Positions 39,640-51,470 of a stretch of 64,000 nt of DNA are shown in pieces (within the stretch, counting starts at the first letter, position 1; each line of letters starts with the position of its first letter). The translations under genes were made by a program, and so were the position numbers. Below the pieces are notes generated by a model that worked only from the letters and a program-made list of their open reading frames with translations, was not told the DNA's origin and did not search any database. This stretch comes from Terebella lapidaria. Lineage: Eukaryota; Annelida; Polychaeta; Terebellida; Terebellidae. The stretch is taken from contig OX424568.1 of assembly GCA_949152475.1 (NCBI GenBank), positions 4,501,667 to 4,565,666 on the forward strand, given 5' to 3'.

Positions 39640-40200
39640 GCAGCGATAGCATCGTAAAATCATCGTAAGCTTCGAATTTATACATTTGCGATTTATACAT
39701 TTTACGATGCTTCGTAAAATATTGGTGTACAGAATTAAGGGAGGACTTCCTCTCAAATTCGAATGCAATTTGGTAACGAATTAGTTCCACACACATGAAG
39801 TATGCATTCAGATGACTTCAAAATCGAAGAAATCATATTTTTACAACTACTGCCGAATGTAAAATCAAAGAAACTAAACTTAGCGGGCCACGCAACCGAT
39901 GACGTCATTGTTTTGATGATGCCTCGGGCAACGGAGCAATTGCAGCATCTCTGGTTCCAGTGAAAAGAGCCGCCTGTTGAGGCTTCTGTCAAAACAATGA
40001 CGTCACAAAAATTTACGTCATGTTTGACGTTTCTGTCAGCCATGCACTGCCGTGTTGAAAAAACTTGCAGATTTTCAGTGTTTTTGATGTTATATCCTCC
40101 ATACGATCTGTTTGTACTCAACAAATATATACATAATTCATATGTGAACGAAGCTTAGAGTCTTCTCCATTCGAATGCATTTAAATATATTTGCTATATG
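39640..40200. repeat. Region with CRE-bearing inverted repeat
   Basis: Arms tgacgtcattgttttga (39900-39916) and tcaaaacaatgacgtca (39989-40005) are perfect complements, each holding the palindrome TGACGTCA. A 123-codon minus-strand frame (39753-40124) runs through but shows no known domain. It is possibly a transposon relic. Confidence 0.5.
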
Positions 40201-41040
40201 GAAGTTTTAACCGTAAAATCCTGGGTCGAAGCCAATACACATTGATAGGAAGTCCTCTAAAATAGGCGAATGTGTGCATTTTCCGAGGAGACGTGGGATA
40301 ATGCTGGTGGTTTTTGAACTTGCTGGCCGTTCAGTGGTTGGCCTCGACGATCGATAACCTAAGTATGCCTGGGTCACATTTGCACAGGTCGCCGGCCGAT
40401 GTGGGGACATCCGATCGATGGTATTTGCCGATGTTCCGGCCGCCGGTGATAGTTTGTCAGGCATGTTTCCCATATATTTCGAGTGGTCATGAAACCACCA
40501 GGCATTGTCCGCCGGTGACCGCTATAGTCACCTACGATCGTGTGTCTTCACCATGTCCGTCCTAATTCTAAAAGTTCCAAGAAAGTCCAACCAACGATGC
40601 TTTACCGGAGACCACACGATACCCTACTGGTACCTGCTCGGTGACCGTCTGATATGTACAAATCGGCCGATTTTCTGAAGAGCACCTTCCGGAAATTCTT
40701 CAGCGCCCGGCAGGATACCCTGCGGTGATCACCTGGTGAGCTGCCCACATTGGTAGGCCGAAAAATTTGGTCAATTCCCTCGGCACCTGATGGGCATCTG
40801 AAGGGACGTGCAAGCGATTCACTACCGATATCACTTTTTCCACCGGTCACCGCAAGAAAATAACTCTGCGTTATTTTATTCCGATGCTTCTAACGACGTG
40901 TCTACGATGTCCGATTGTTGCCAGGTGTCACGGTTGATCCTCAGGCGCTCGGTAGGTGACCAGCGGAAATGGCCAAATTTTAGTCCTTTCGGGCATCGTA
41001 TCCTCATCGGCAAAGACATCGGTGCGAATGTGACTTAGGC
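40200..41040. other. GC-rich block, no gene recognised
   Basis: GC content rises clearly between AT-rich flanks. GGTGACC/GGTCACC and CCGG-rich motifs recur (40516, 40639, 40726, 40842, 40953). Overlapping open frames of 76-88 codons occur on both strands without recognisable domains. The origin is unknown; it may be a degenerate repeat or a foreign segment. Confidence 0.4.
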
Positions 41041-44000
41041 ATTATATAATATATGGGTGACAGTGTGACGGTCAATAGTAGATGATGGCTTGTGGCATTC
41101 CTTTATCATTTTGTTTATCAGCTGGCTTGATTTGAATAATTAATCATGAGATTGAATAAGTACTGAGGTACTTAGAGACAAGGAAACTAAGTTTTAAACA
41201 AATATCACATATCCAATTGCAAAAATATTTTGGAAAATACATGCATTAGTATTACACGTCCAGTGTTTTCTTAAAAAAGTTATATTGAAATCAGTTAGTG
41301 GTGAAATATTGTAATTCAATCATCAGCACTTCATTGAGGGCAATGGACCTAGTAGTGAACACTAGACCCGAGAGACTCATCACGAACCGACACCAACCAA
41401 AACCGCAAACAAAATTTAAAAAAACACCTTTGATCTGCTACTAGCTACAAATGTATATGTTGTGGAGTGAATATTTCTGAATTCTTGTTAATTTGTTTGG
41501 GAAAAAAATGGAGTTATATATTTAGTTGTGAATTTTCTAAACATTATACTAAAACAGATCAAGTTCAATCATTTGTGTAAGCTTCACTATTGTGTTATTA
41601 TGATGCTGTAAACTAAAGTGTTGCCATTACTGAATGTATATAGGTATGTTCATGGAATTGAAGTGCAATCGAATGATCGAATGATATACATTATCAATCT
41701 AAATATGACTTCATATGGTAAATGTAATGAATATGATCCTCTAACATTGAGAAGGAAAAACTGACATTGATATTGTGGATCACCTGTCTGCTGTGATATC
41801 AGCTGTCCGTCTGCGATTGGAGGTGGTACGTATTGCTTGTTCTGAATTATGTTTGCAGCTTATATACGTCAGTAATATATCTTTAGCCGATGGGAGCAGT
41901 TTTTAAACACATTGTTATCGTGTTCCCTCGCAATATTATTGTATAAATTGAATTTGTCACCATCCCTAAAAATCTATAAGGGTTAATGTAATCAATAATT
42001 CCTTAAGAAATCCAATCCATCTGGTCAATACCGTAATTATAGTGCGGAATGCAACCTCGATCTGTCGAATCTATAGCCCATGCTTAATGAAAGGTACAGC
42101 TATTCTACCACGAAAAATACCTAAATTAAATAAAATGTACTAGCCTGATCAGACTGATACAATGATGGGACAATTCGAGGCAAGCGAGGCATCAACTTCA
42201 ATACAGGTTTGCGATTGGACTTTTACGGAGATAATAAACCAGAATGAAACGAGTTGGAAGTATGGCATTGGTTTTCAGACTTCCAGCACACAAACTTCAT
42301 ATTAACGCCGACGGAACGATCTGAGGCTGCATGTGATCCATCTCAGTTGTTCAGACACAGACCCGACACACCCCTAACGTTAGCATTTTGTTGCGAGTCG
42401 TGTCAGTGACACTCCCTCATCATTTGGCGACCTTTCGAAGCATATTCGTGATATGTACATTATTATGATAATGCTGACACCAACGATTGGATCCACTATA
42501 ATTTTCTTGGCAATCACTGCCAAGTATGGAACCGAAAATACCCATAGATAACAAATGATGTCTCCTAAGCTTCATTACTAGCTTGTTAGCTTGGTTCACT
42601 AATGTACGTTACGTGACAACTAGCAATATAGCGAAACTACATAAAATCAAAAGGAGTAGGCGAATGGCAGTGTAGCACCAACACAGTGTAGCATCATTCA
42701 GTATCGAATGATATTACATTACAACGACTAATTTTGTAAATCGAGGTGGCAGTTTAGCACATGTAAATTAAATTGAATCGAATATTATCTACATCAGTGA
42801 CAAACATTATTCAATTTAAGTGTGATTAGTATCACCATAAATTTGTTTTATTCATTAAAACATCTGTTTGCCATGAAGCTTGGAAAGGAAGGTCTCAGAA
42901 GCCTCAAAGATGGCACTGATATATCGTTGCAAATACCTGATAGATGGCCTTGGATATTAACAGTTGTGATACCAATTTTGAGTACATTTGTAATGCCATG
43001 TTTTTTGTTGTTTTTTTTTTGCAAAGTACCATCCAGGCAGGTAAAAACAAACAAACAATCACAGAAAAAAACCCACAAGACGTTTATTATCACAATAATC
43101 TTTATTCACAAAGTATAAACTCATGCCAAAAAATTAAAAAGTAATTGATCCTTTGCTAGTTCGATAAGTACTTTATTGATAAAAACAGAGGGGAAAACAG
43201 CAAAATTGTAACAATTCACGATCGTTATCGATGTACCGAAAAAACACTCTTTTTGGGAAAATCGGCCAAAAATATTGTGTTGCTCTCGAAAAATAATTGC
43301 TATTTTCACCCTACCGCTGACAACATGGCCTAATAAGAAATCAAAAATTATTGCAGTAAGTACATAAATTTGTGGTTTTGAATTTACACATTGAAGTTGT
43401 GTATAAAATAAAAACTGGCAATTGACCAGCAACCTATCAAACGTTAGTTCAAAACAAGAGAAACGTAGATTTATCGATCATTGTAATATATAAGGTAACA
43501 GATATGCATCATGGAGAAACCGCATATGTTAATAGTATTTCCGGACTCGTGCTCCTAGACAAACATTCTTAAAGTTTGAAATTGAGAAGGATCAATTGAC
43601 TGACATACTTTCGATAATATAGCACCGATACATCATCCAACACGGGTGCCATAGTACTACAGAACGTGCACTGCAAGACCATGTGAAAACGGGGGAAAAT
43701 GATTCAGTGGGTGAATCTGACATGATCTGGCTGAATAATCTGGTCATTGACATCATACCTTTGTCGAATCAGTGCGATTTTCTGGCTAAATAGTCAGGTT
43801 TGTTCATAAATAGTGGTCACAAGCAAATACCTACCGGTGATATCGTAATTTGGTCCCGCGTGAGCATATAACAGATACTCCAATAGGCTAACAAGCTAGT
43901 AGTCGGGGGGGGGGGGGGGAGGAGGGGGTTATATAAGTTGATCTCAGTTCCAATCTGATAGTAATTATAGTCAGCGAAAGAATCGCCCACAAACGCCCAC

Positions 44001-44880
44001 GAACCGAAATAGTTGGCACAAAACAACCTAGCGAATCTTTCCATTTCCCCAAATTTCATAAAATTATCAAAAGGCGCGCCAATATTTTTCGCTTCACAGT
44101 GGTTTGCAATGAGAGCACACGCTCGTGCCCACTAGTCTTTTTTTCTAGAATAGTAGTTCATATTGCCTCGTCTACGCCACATTCAAAACAAATTGTAAAC
44201 AAAACGAATTCATCTCCGCAGATGATCTGTGTAAAGAACGATACACTGGGAGTTTATTTCTTGAAACTTTTTTTCCAGAAATATATTTTTTTCTCAGACT
44301 TGCAACCATTTCTGTTGTAAACATTTGTTTATAGTCATGACTTTCAACCCCCTTCTAAGGTCGACCGAATTATCAGGTTGTTTTGGCATGCTGATGATGT
44401 TCCATGCCGAACAAAAATCTGAATAAAAGGTGGTTATTTCTCACTGCATGGTATATATATATGGTTTGGTATATATACTTAGTAAATACAACGATACATA
44501 ATTTACATTAAATTTGATACGATCCATGTTTCAATTTAATAAAAAATATTATTGGAAACTACAGTGCTGTGGTTATACCACACCTTACTGTGAACATAGA
44601 TATATCATTATATGACTCTATCCTTTCCTTTATATGACTCTATCCTTTCCTTTATTGATACTTACATCTATATCAGATTTTAAGCTATATTTTCATACTG
44701 TAAAATGTCAGAATAACTTGTAAACTTAACAGTTTACTGCAGTCTTCCTTGATCGTTTGATGTGACAGTGGACTTATCAGTGACGGGTTTTATAAAGTCT
44801 CAAAACTATTGTACGGTGGCTCAAAAGTGTCAAAGCAAGTGAACGGAGGCACTTGTCCGATCAAAGGACGTGCTACGCCA
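41041..44880. other. No gene seen
   Basis: AT-rich sequence. Notable only for a G homopolymer with an adjoining G-rich run at about 43905-43928 and a 23-bp direct repeat (tatatgactctatcctttcc...) at 44611-44656. The 98-codon frame at 42822 and its minus-strand partner at 42848 have no known domain. Confidence 0.45.
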
Positions 44881-45189
44881 CATCTTTGGTTTATAGACGT
44901 GGAATCACTACCCAGTATTAAGTATTCCGTGCAAACGAAACAGGGTCCGTTATCTAATATCATAGTCCGGGGACAGATAGTCATATCAGGCATACGAAGT
45001 GAGAGAAAACAAAAATGACAGGGAAACTCATGAACCCTCAAAAATGGCCATTAGGAGGTGAAATCAGGTGTTCCGGAAAGAGTGAGCATTTACTGCCCCA
45101 CTAGTGGCACCCGTCATGAATTCCCCAAAATTAACATGAAAATAAATCTAGTTCCATGGCAGACATGGATTTGGTGTATTATCAACCAG
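44860..45189 (-). repeat. Dispersed repeat family A, copy 2 (split)
   Basis: This is the reverse complement of 57131-57447. It is interrupted at 45190 by the Harbinger element and resumes at 48353-48385 ('cagatcatgatgacgtccat'). Confidence 0.85.
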
Positions 45190-45345
45190 GGGACCATTTC
45201 ACGAACATGACTTAGACTTATGTAAGTATACTTAACCAGCTAAGTTGTCTAAGCTAAGTACGCTTAAATTTAAGTATACTTGGCTGTTCCACGAAAGGAA
45301 AAGCTAATAAACTTAAGGTAGTCGACTTACGTAAGTATACTTAAA

Positions 45346-45693
45346 TTGGAGCATGCGCAGATCACCGAAAGCAATGGAATTCCCAGAATAGCAGACGATA
45401 CACTGGACAGCGCTCTAACTACATGTAAAACAATGTCGGAAAGTGAGATTGAGAATGATTCCCAAAAGAGGGATAGAAAGCCGAACTTTACTAAAAGAGA
45501 GGAGTTTGAGATTGTTGAGGAGTTCGCTAAACGGAAAGCCGTCCTGGAGGGCAAATTTAGCAACACTCTAACTAACAAAACAAAAAAGAGAGCATGGGAG
45601 GAAATTGCGGGGGTCCTCAACAGGTGCAGACTAATAGATCTATATAGACATAGCACCGCGCTCAAACATTTTAGGCATTTAACCGTGGAATAA
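45346..45693 (+). CDS. Harbinger Myb/SANT-like DNA-binding protein
   Basis: 115 residues. About residues 40-88 (PNFTKREEFEIVEEFAKRKA, then GKFSNTLTNKTK and AWEEIAGVLNR) match the Myb/SANT-like DNA-binding domain found in Harbinger accessory proteins, which help the transposase reach the nucleus and bind the element ends. The domain core looks complete up to LNR. The C-terminal 25 residues look like junk and coincide with the start of sequence shared with the second Harbinger copy, so the end of the protein has probably been lost by internal deletion. The ATG at 45346 lies 156 bp inside the left terminus, overlapping a subterminal 'aagtatactt' repeat. Confidence 0.75.
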   Translation: MEHAQITESNGIPRIADDTLDSALTTCKTMSESEIENDSQKRDRKPNFTKREEFEIVEEFAKRKAVLEGKFSNTLTNKTKKRAWEEIAGVLNRCRLIDLYRHSTALKHFRHLTVE

Positions 45694-45941
45694 ACTTCAA
45701 TTTAGCTGTACGTTACATAAAAACATCGGCAAATGCATCATTATGTAAATATGTTGCTTCGGTATAACCGCCGGTAGGCCTATCATAACACTGGGTTATA
45801 TTTTGCCCAGCACGAGTCTCTAAATACAGGCCGAGCCTTTAGGCGAGGCCGGGATGGCGACGCAATTAATCACATCGTATCTAGCTATTTTCAAAAATAT
45901 ACATGAAATACAATCCTACTTTGTTCGAATCGTATTCCAAA

Positions 45942-46047
45942 TGCGAACTCTGAATATTCGCGAGTCATGCACGGAACCAGGCCATTTGATGACAACATTC
46001 ATGAAATTGTTCCGTGCATCGCATACAGCCTGTGACAATCGGATACA
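45942..46047 (-). pseudogene. Harbinger transposase, second exon fragment
   Basis: Downstream of a minus-strand acceptor ('gattgtcacag') the frame reads [20 protein letters not shown] and then HDSRIFR. This is the HARBI1 (DDE_Tnp_4) block carrying the WPGS-HDSR motif and the second catalytic Asp. It then runs into a stop. The expected last block (GD-GY-L...ERxFG) was not found between here and the Myb gene. Confidence 0.8.
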
Positions 46048-46702
46048 AACAACGTTCCATTAAGGACAAGTTGTAGTAGTGGACCGGCTCGGAGCACCTA
46101 ACATGTGAAATTCCTTGAAAAAAAAACATATGAGGGTCACCGAATTTATATTAGTCCTATGAGTTGTCAAATTTGTGAAAGACGGTTAACTTTTCTGACC
46201 TCTAGTTAGACAATTAGCACACAAGTCCTTTCAATAATAAACAAAATTTCCTAAAAAAAAAAACTCTCTCTCTCCACGTTTCCGTTTAAAACTTTAATAT
46301 TTAAGTGAAAATTGCCATAAATTACCCATTTTGGAGGTATTTTTGGGTTAAAACTACCCATAACTCCACATTGTAGAACATATTCCATCCAAATTTTGTT
46401 GTTGTCAAATGAATAATGTCATATTTAGGATTGTTTGAAAGTCCTAACACAATGAAGGGAGTTTCACATTCTAGCACCTCTCAGCAGTTCCAACAAATAT
46501 ATATCAAGCAACATGGCATCACTCAAGCCAGTAGTAGTAGTGACAGTAGTTTCATACTAATTCTACCTACTAATTCTATTAGGAGAGTCATTATCATTGT
46601 TTTAGGCCTATTTATGCTGCTTAAAGATATAATTCATTACATACAGATACATATAATACTCACACATTATTTTCGATGATACTATATTAATCATAGTACC
46701 TG

Positions 46703-47232
46703 TATATTCAAGCTGTGGACTCCCTTCCTGTTAATGAAGTCGGATTCATTAATTATGAATATTGTGATTAGGTACTTATTATTGTGATTAGGTACTTACT
46801 ATTGTGATTAGGTACTTATGTACTAATGATTAGTAATTATTTGTACTAATGATTAGTAATGATTAGTACTTACTATTGTGATTAGGTACTTATGTACTTG
46901 TAACATATATCTGTTCCATGGGGTTTGTTTCGGATATCTAAATTGTTTTCATAGGTTGTTGGGCAGTTGTATACTGGTTCCATCAGGTGTACAGTGGAAA
47001 CAACTACATTTAACACACTGTCTGCCCCTGATGACGCCAGTGTGTCTTTGGATAAACTATTTGGTCGGGCTTTGTTTCTATTGCAAAATATTGTATTTTT
47101 CGTTTCTTATTGGCATCATCAAAATCTCACTGTATTGGTGGTAATAGATTGATACTTACATTCACGATCTCCGGAGGGCGCCAAAATGGGTACGTGTGTG
47201 CAATCAATTGCGCCAATAAAATTCGGAAAACC
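46703..47232 (-). pseudogene. Harbinger transposase, first catalytic exon, split by a retroposon
   Basis: From 47232 down, after a 'tattacag' acceptor, it reads [20 protein letters not shown] and GDRE, including the first catalytic Asp. A 411-bp retroposon (46749-47159) follows, and then the remainder [14 protein letters not shown] up to a donor at 46702. The second copy at 52494-52610 shows the same exon uninterrupted. Confidence 0.85.
46749..47159 (+). mobile_element. Fixed-3'-end retroposon, longest copy (411 bp)
   Basis: The insertion is flanked by ATTCA (46744-46748 and 47160-47164). The uninterrupted site is 'gtcgggttcacgatctcc' in the second Harbinger copy. The 5' part holds four to five copies of a 20-bp repeat (tattgtgattaggtacttat, 46758-46900). 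The 3' part is the family core: 'ggttccatcaggtgtacagt', 'tgtctgcccctgatgacgcc', ending 'gtaatagattgatacttac'. It has no poly(A), no terminal inverted repeats and no open frame of note. Confidence 0.88.
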
Positions 47233-48503
47233 TGTAATATTGAATATATCCATTCCAACATTTCCTCGTTATGACCTACAAAAAAAATTAGAGTATTTTT
47301 CTTTTATTTTGTTATGTATAGTTTTTATAAAGGGTAACTGTTTGCACTTTTCACGGAATCAGAGTTCACATATGTAAGTCTAATTCGAATAAGCACCGAG
47401 ATAAATCCATGTCAACATGCATAACTTGTATATATTTACTAACTATGAAAGCCATATGTATGTAAATCAATAACTTTGGTGGGAGGCCTTTGTTTTATGT
47501 AGCATAAACCATTCTACCATGGATGGAGAACAAATAAATATACCAATAATGTGATTTGGTAAGGGCGTATTTATCATTTAAGCATGGTCAGAGTTCCTTT
47601 ATGCCCGAGCGAAGCAAAAAATGGAAAAACTGCGTTCAATGGCGCATATTGATAGCCATCGACCACCAGTCATCAACGTTAGGGATCTCGCTTTTGTCAT
47701 ATGGGCAGAATGGTTTCAGATTCTTTAGGATATTAACAAATCGTAATGTTCATGTCCATCCAGATTCCAAGTCTGTCGTCATAGTGAAGGAGGACCGACA
47801 TGTTGAACATTTCGTTTGCGGGTTTGTCGTTTTGCGCATTATCAAGATTACTATTAGCTTCTGACAAATGCATTTGCACAACTTTCGTTAATAGTGAATA
47901 TCAGTTTCTCCTGTATGTTTGCCTCGAACATCTATAGCAAGTACCTGATCCATAGTTTTTAGGTGTTATCCAAAAGCATAATTATTTCAAAACCAGATAA
48001 AAGTGATTCCAGACTTTTGGTAATAGGTATATGTAGGCCTGCATTATTCTTTAAACACATTACAAAATAATCGGAGTATCAAACTTTGCGTTATTTTCGC
48101 GTGCGATTCCGGGGGGGGGGGGGGGCTTAGTGTTTTCTTTTTATCATGAGAAATAGCGTACATGGGCACTAATGTGTATGCCCATATCAATATGTTTGCC
48201 TTTGTAATATACACATATTGTACTATACTTACGTCATCAATTTTTCAAGTTCGCTTTGTGAAACAGACATTTTTTACTTCGTACTTAGCAAAGTATGCTT
48301 TTGGCCATAAGTACACTTACTTAAGTCTAAGTCATGTACGTGAAATGGTCCCCAGATCATGATGACGTCCATAGAATTTCTTAAACGCTTTTTCTTATAT
48401 GCCCTTCAAGCTTCCTGTTGCCATGACGTTGTTGGTGTAGGTTACGGTTATGGGCTTCTATATGTACGTTGCTATGGTTATTGCATCTTTTCAATTGTAT
48501 AGG

Positions 48504-48532
48504 CTTGTATACTGATCCCATCAAGTGTACAG
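48504..48532 (+). mobile_element. Relic of the fixed-3'-end retroposon
   Basis: 'ttgtatactgatcccatcaa' followed by 'gtgtacag' matches the 46973 region of the long copy. Nothing downstream is preserved. Confidence 0.5.
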
Positions 48533-49050
48533 CAATGATCAGTAAAGGTGAAGATATCAGCAAGATATCAGCAAGTTGCTGTTTTTCTCTATGCCTCTAA
48601 ATTTGTAAGTGTGAACGGTTTCTAGTGTTGATGTGAGTGTGTTTGCTGTTCAGTGTCTTCATATTTGTATTGTACGTCTTATATCCGTTTTTAATATGTA
48701 GACATATGCTTGTCTTGGATCGTGTATATGGGCTGGTTAGCCTTACATACCAAATAAATATATTCATTGCTATATATTCATTTTCATTGCTGTAGAATGG
48801 TTGTAGCAGACCGACTGAATATGTAGACTTGTTGTAGACTTGTTTATGAACTCAATTAACTTAATTTCCTCTGTCCAGACTCCAATAGATTGCACATGGG
48901 AAGGAGGTCCATAATATTCCAGTCTGGTCCTGGAAAACGTCAGTAAGCTTATTGGTTTATATTTGGGTCAGTCTTCCAATATCACGTGGCATGGTCGTTT
49001 ACATTCACATGGACATGTGCTCTTGATCAGTACGCCATTCAACAGCCAAC

Positions 49051-49203
49051 ATGGAGGAATCCTTTGAAAAGGCTTTGGACAGTGTTATCCAAGAGATTGG
49101 AATTGATTACCAGTTAAAAAAGGAACAGAAAGAGGGTATCTGGGCGGTAGCAGTTAGTACAGAAGATACCTTTTGTTTGCTGCCGACGGTAAACGTTGTT
49201 TGA
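49051..49203 (+). pseudogene. RecQ-like helicase, N-terminal exon or fragment
   Basis: The 50-codon frame from ATG 49051 reads MEESFEKALDSVIQEIGIDY, then QLKKEQKEGIWAVAV and TEDTFCLLPT. This is the start of the RecQ-family helicase core, where an F/L-KxxQ-xxAI motif precedes the Walker A segment LPTG-GKS. The sequence leaves the family exactly at LPT, at 'acg|gtaaac', which could be a splice donor. No Walker A exon is visible in the next kilobase, so this is either exon 1 of a disrupted gene or a truncated copy. Related helicase copies are often multiplied in mollusc genomes, which is general knowledge and not tested here. Confidence 0.6.
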
Positions 49204-50089
49204 CCGTTTAATAAAGATGAGAATACACGTTGTACTCAATATTGATTGTTTCCCATTTTAAAGGGTTGATAAATTCTGATGAGGCATGACTATACAGTTA
49301 AGGGCCAGATAAAGCGTAAAAGTTACATGCTGGACAGTTACCCCATCTCGCCAAAAGTAAATATTTAAAGATGTCAAACTCACCCAATTGTATAAGGATA
49401 GTCTTGAAACTTTGATCAAATGAAGATCTATATGAATATTCCAGACAAGGGGCCTTAGTTTTCAATGCTCGGTGAAATAATTGAGATACTGACGATCTAA
49501 ATTTCGAATACACACAAATACACAGGTTTGCAAGACTCTATCGTTGATATCTCAAAAATTTTGACGAATATCGAAAAAATGAGGTCCCTTGTCTCGGGTA
49601 TACATATGTGGCTAAAATTTCAAATCGATCCGCATATAATTGGGTGAGCTTGACATCTTTGAAGATTTAACATTGGCGAGATAGGAAAAATGCCCAAGTC
49701 CAGGCCGTACGCTGTCGCTTAGTGCCTCAAGGTTTAAATTTAATGAAAGCGCAGTCGTGGACTTCATTTTAAAAGTATTTTTTTGCACAATTCAACACAA
49801 TATCGTCATTCAAAATATACGAATGTGTGTATTTATGTGTATTTTGATCAATTTTAGCTGATATTACAAGAAGAATATGATAATATAAAAAAAATCTCTT
49901 GTTTGAGCTGTATACAATGTACATAGGACATTCTATGAACAAAATTAAGAAGAATGTTTGCTGATTGTCCGAGTCTGACTTTTTTCTACAGAAGCCAACA
50001 TTGCAGTAGTCCAAGGCGCTGCGCTGTTGCCAGATGATCTAAACAGTTATGAAGTTTCTCCTAATGTTGGCATATTTATCAGCCTGCAC

Positions 50090-50856
50090 ATATTTTGAAA
50101 ACGTCTTGGTGTACGTATAACCACTGAACAGCATTTAATCGTTTTGAAGGCTTTTTGAGGACGTTCTCAATCCACTGCCAAACCCCCTGCAAACGTTTTG
50201 AAGACGTCTAGGGGTAGTCTTGAAGATCATCACTTTGAAGACGTTTTGAAGATGTTTTCAAAACACTGTTCTGATGGGTCAACAAGACGCTTTTAAGACG
50301 CTTTAAATGCCGTGTTGAAACCACCTGAACAACTGGCATTTCAACGTTTTGAAGGCTTTTTGAAGACGTTCTCAATCCACTGTCAAACCCCCCTGCAATT
50401 GTTTTGAAGACGTCTAGGGGTAGTCTTGAAGATCATCACATTGAAGACGTTTTGAAGATGTTTTCAAAACACTGTTCTGATGGGTCAACAAGACGCTTTT
50501 AAGACGCTTTAAATGCCGTTTTGAAACCACCTGAACAGCTGGCATTTCAACGTTTTGAAGGCTTTTTGAAGACGTTCTCAATCAACGGCCAAACACCCCT
50601 GCAAGCGTTTTGAAGACGTCTAGGGGTAGTCTTGAAGATCATCACATTGAAGACGTTTTGAAGATGTTTTCAAAACACTGTGATGACGCGTCAGCAAGAC
50701 GCCTGTATGGGTCTTAAGGACGCTTTAAATGCCGTCTTGAACACGCCTGGTGTGTTAACGTTTTTAGGGCTTCACAGGGTCCCCAAGTCGTCTTCTACAA
50801 GACTTTTTCAAAGACTTCATGAAGACGACTTCATGTATCACTTGTGCCCACTGGGA
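50090..50856. repeat. Tandem repeat, about 205-bp unit
   Basis: The marker 'gttttgaaggctttttga' lies at 50141, 50346 and 50552. Each unit holds several ttttgaagacgt-like words and 'gtctaggggtagtcttgaag'. The last, partial unit is diverged and ends in 'cttgtgcccactggga' at 50855, a typical transposon-end motif, so the array may be the inside of a MITE whose other end I could not find. Confidence 0.85.
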
Positions 50857-51470
50857 TATAGACATAGCACCGCACTCAAACATTTTAGGCATTTAACCGT
50901 GGAAGAAACTTCAATTTAGCTGTATGTTACATAAAAACACCGGCAAATGCATCATTATGTAAATATGTTGCTTCGGTATAACCGCCGGTAGGCCTATCAT
51001 AACACTGGGTAATGTTTTGCCCAGCACGAGTCTCTAAATACAGGCCGAGCCTTTAGGCGAGGCCGGGATGGCGACACAATTACTAGTAATTACATCGTAT
51101 CTAGCTATTTTCAAAAATATACATGAAATACAAGTCATGCACGGAACCAGGCCATTTGATGACAACATTCATGAAATTGTTCCGTGCATCGCATACAGCT
51201 TGTGACAATCAGATACAAACAACGTTCCATTAAGGACAAGTTGTAGTAGTGGACCGGCTCGGAGCACCTAACATGTGAAATTCTTTGAAAAAAAACATAT
51301 GAGGGTCACCGAATTTATATTAGTCCTATGAGTTGTCAAATTTTTCTGACCTTTAATCTATGGATGCCTCTAGATAGACAATTAGCACACAAGTCCTTTC
51401 AATAATAAACAAAATTTCATTAAAAAAAACTCTCTCTCTCCACGTTTCCGTTTAAAACTTTAATATTTAA

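Larger units (their letters stand above)
45190..48352. mobile_element. PIF/Harbinger DNA transposon, about 3163 bp
   Basis: The terminal inverted repeats of about 45 bp start gggaccatttcacg: left 45190-45234, right 48308-48352, with about three mismatches. The flanking CAG on both sides is a 3-bp duplication, as this superfamily makes. The related repeat at 57131 shows the unfilled target ('caaccagattagatgacg'). Inside are a Myb/SANT-like protein gene (+) and HARBI1-like transposase exons (-), the usual two-gene set in convergent order. A 411-bp retroposon sits in the first transposase exon, and the transposase C-terminal part with the last catalytic acid was not found, so this copy is not autonomous. 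Confidence 0.88.
48386..50090. other. Mostly no gene; contains a helicase fragment
   Basis: Apart from the short helicase exon at 49051 and a retroposon relic at 48504, no feature is seen. A 13-base G run at about 48112-48125 lies just inside the neighbouring transposon. Confidence 0.4.

Noticed and set aside
39753-40124. 123-codon minus-strand protein
   Set aside because: It spans the CRE inverted repeat, and part of the reading frame is the arms themselves. No family is recognised.
46416-46679. 87-codon frame present in both Harbinger copies
   Set aside because: It lies in the transposase intron on the opposite strand. It is shared because the copies are homologous.
47556-47864. 102-codon plus-strand frame inside the Harbinger element
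   Set aside because: It runs opposite to the transposase exons and matches no family. It is probably chance.
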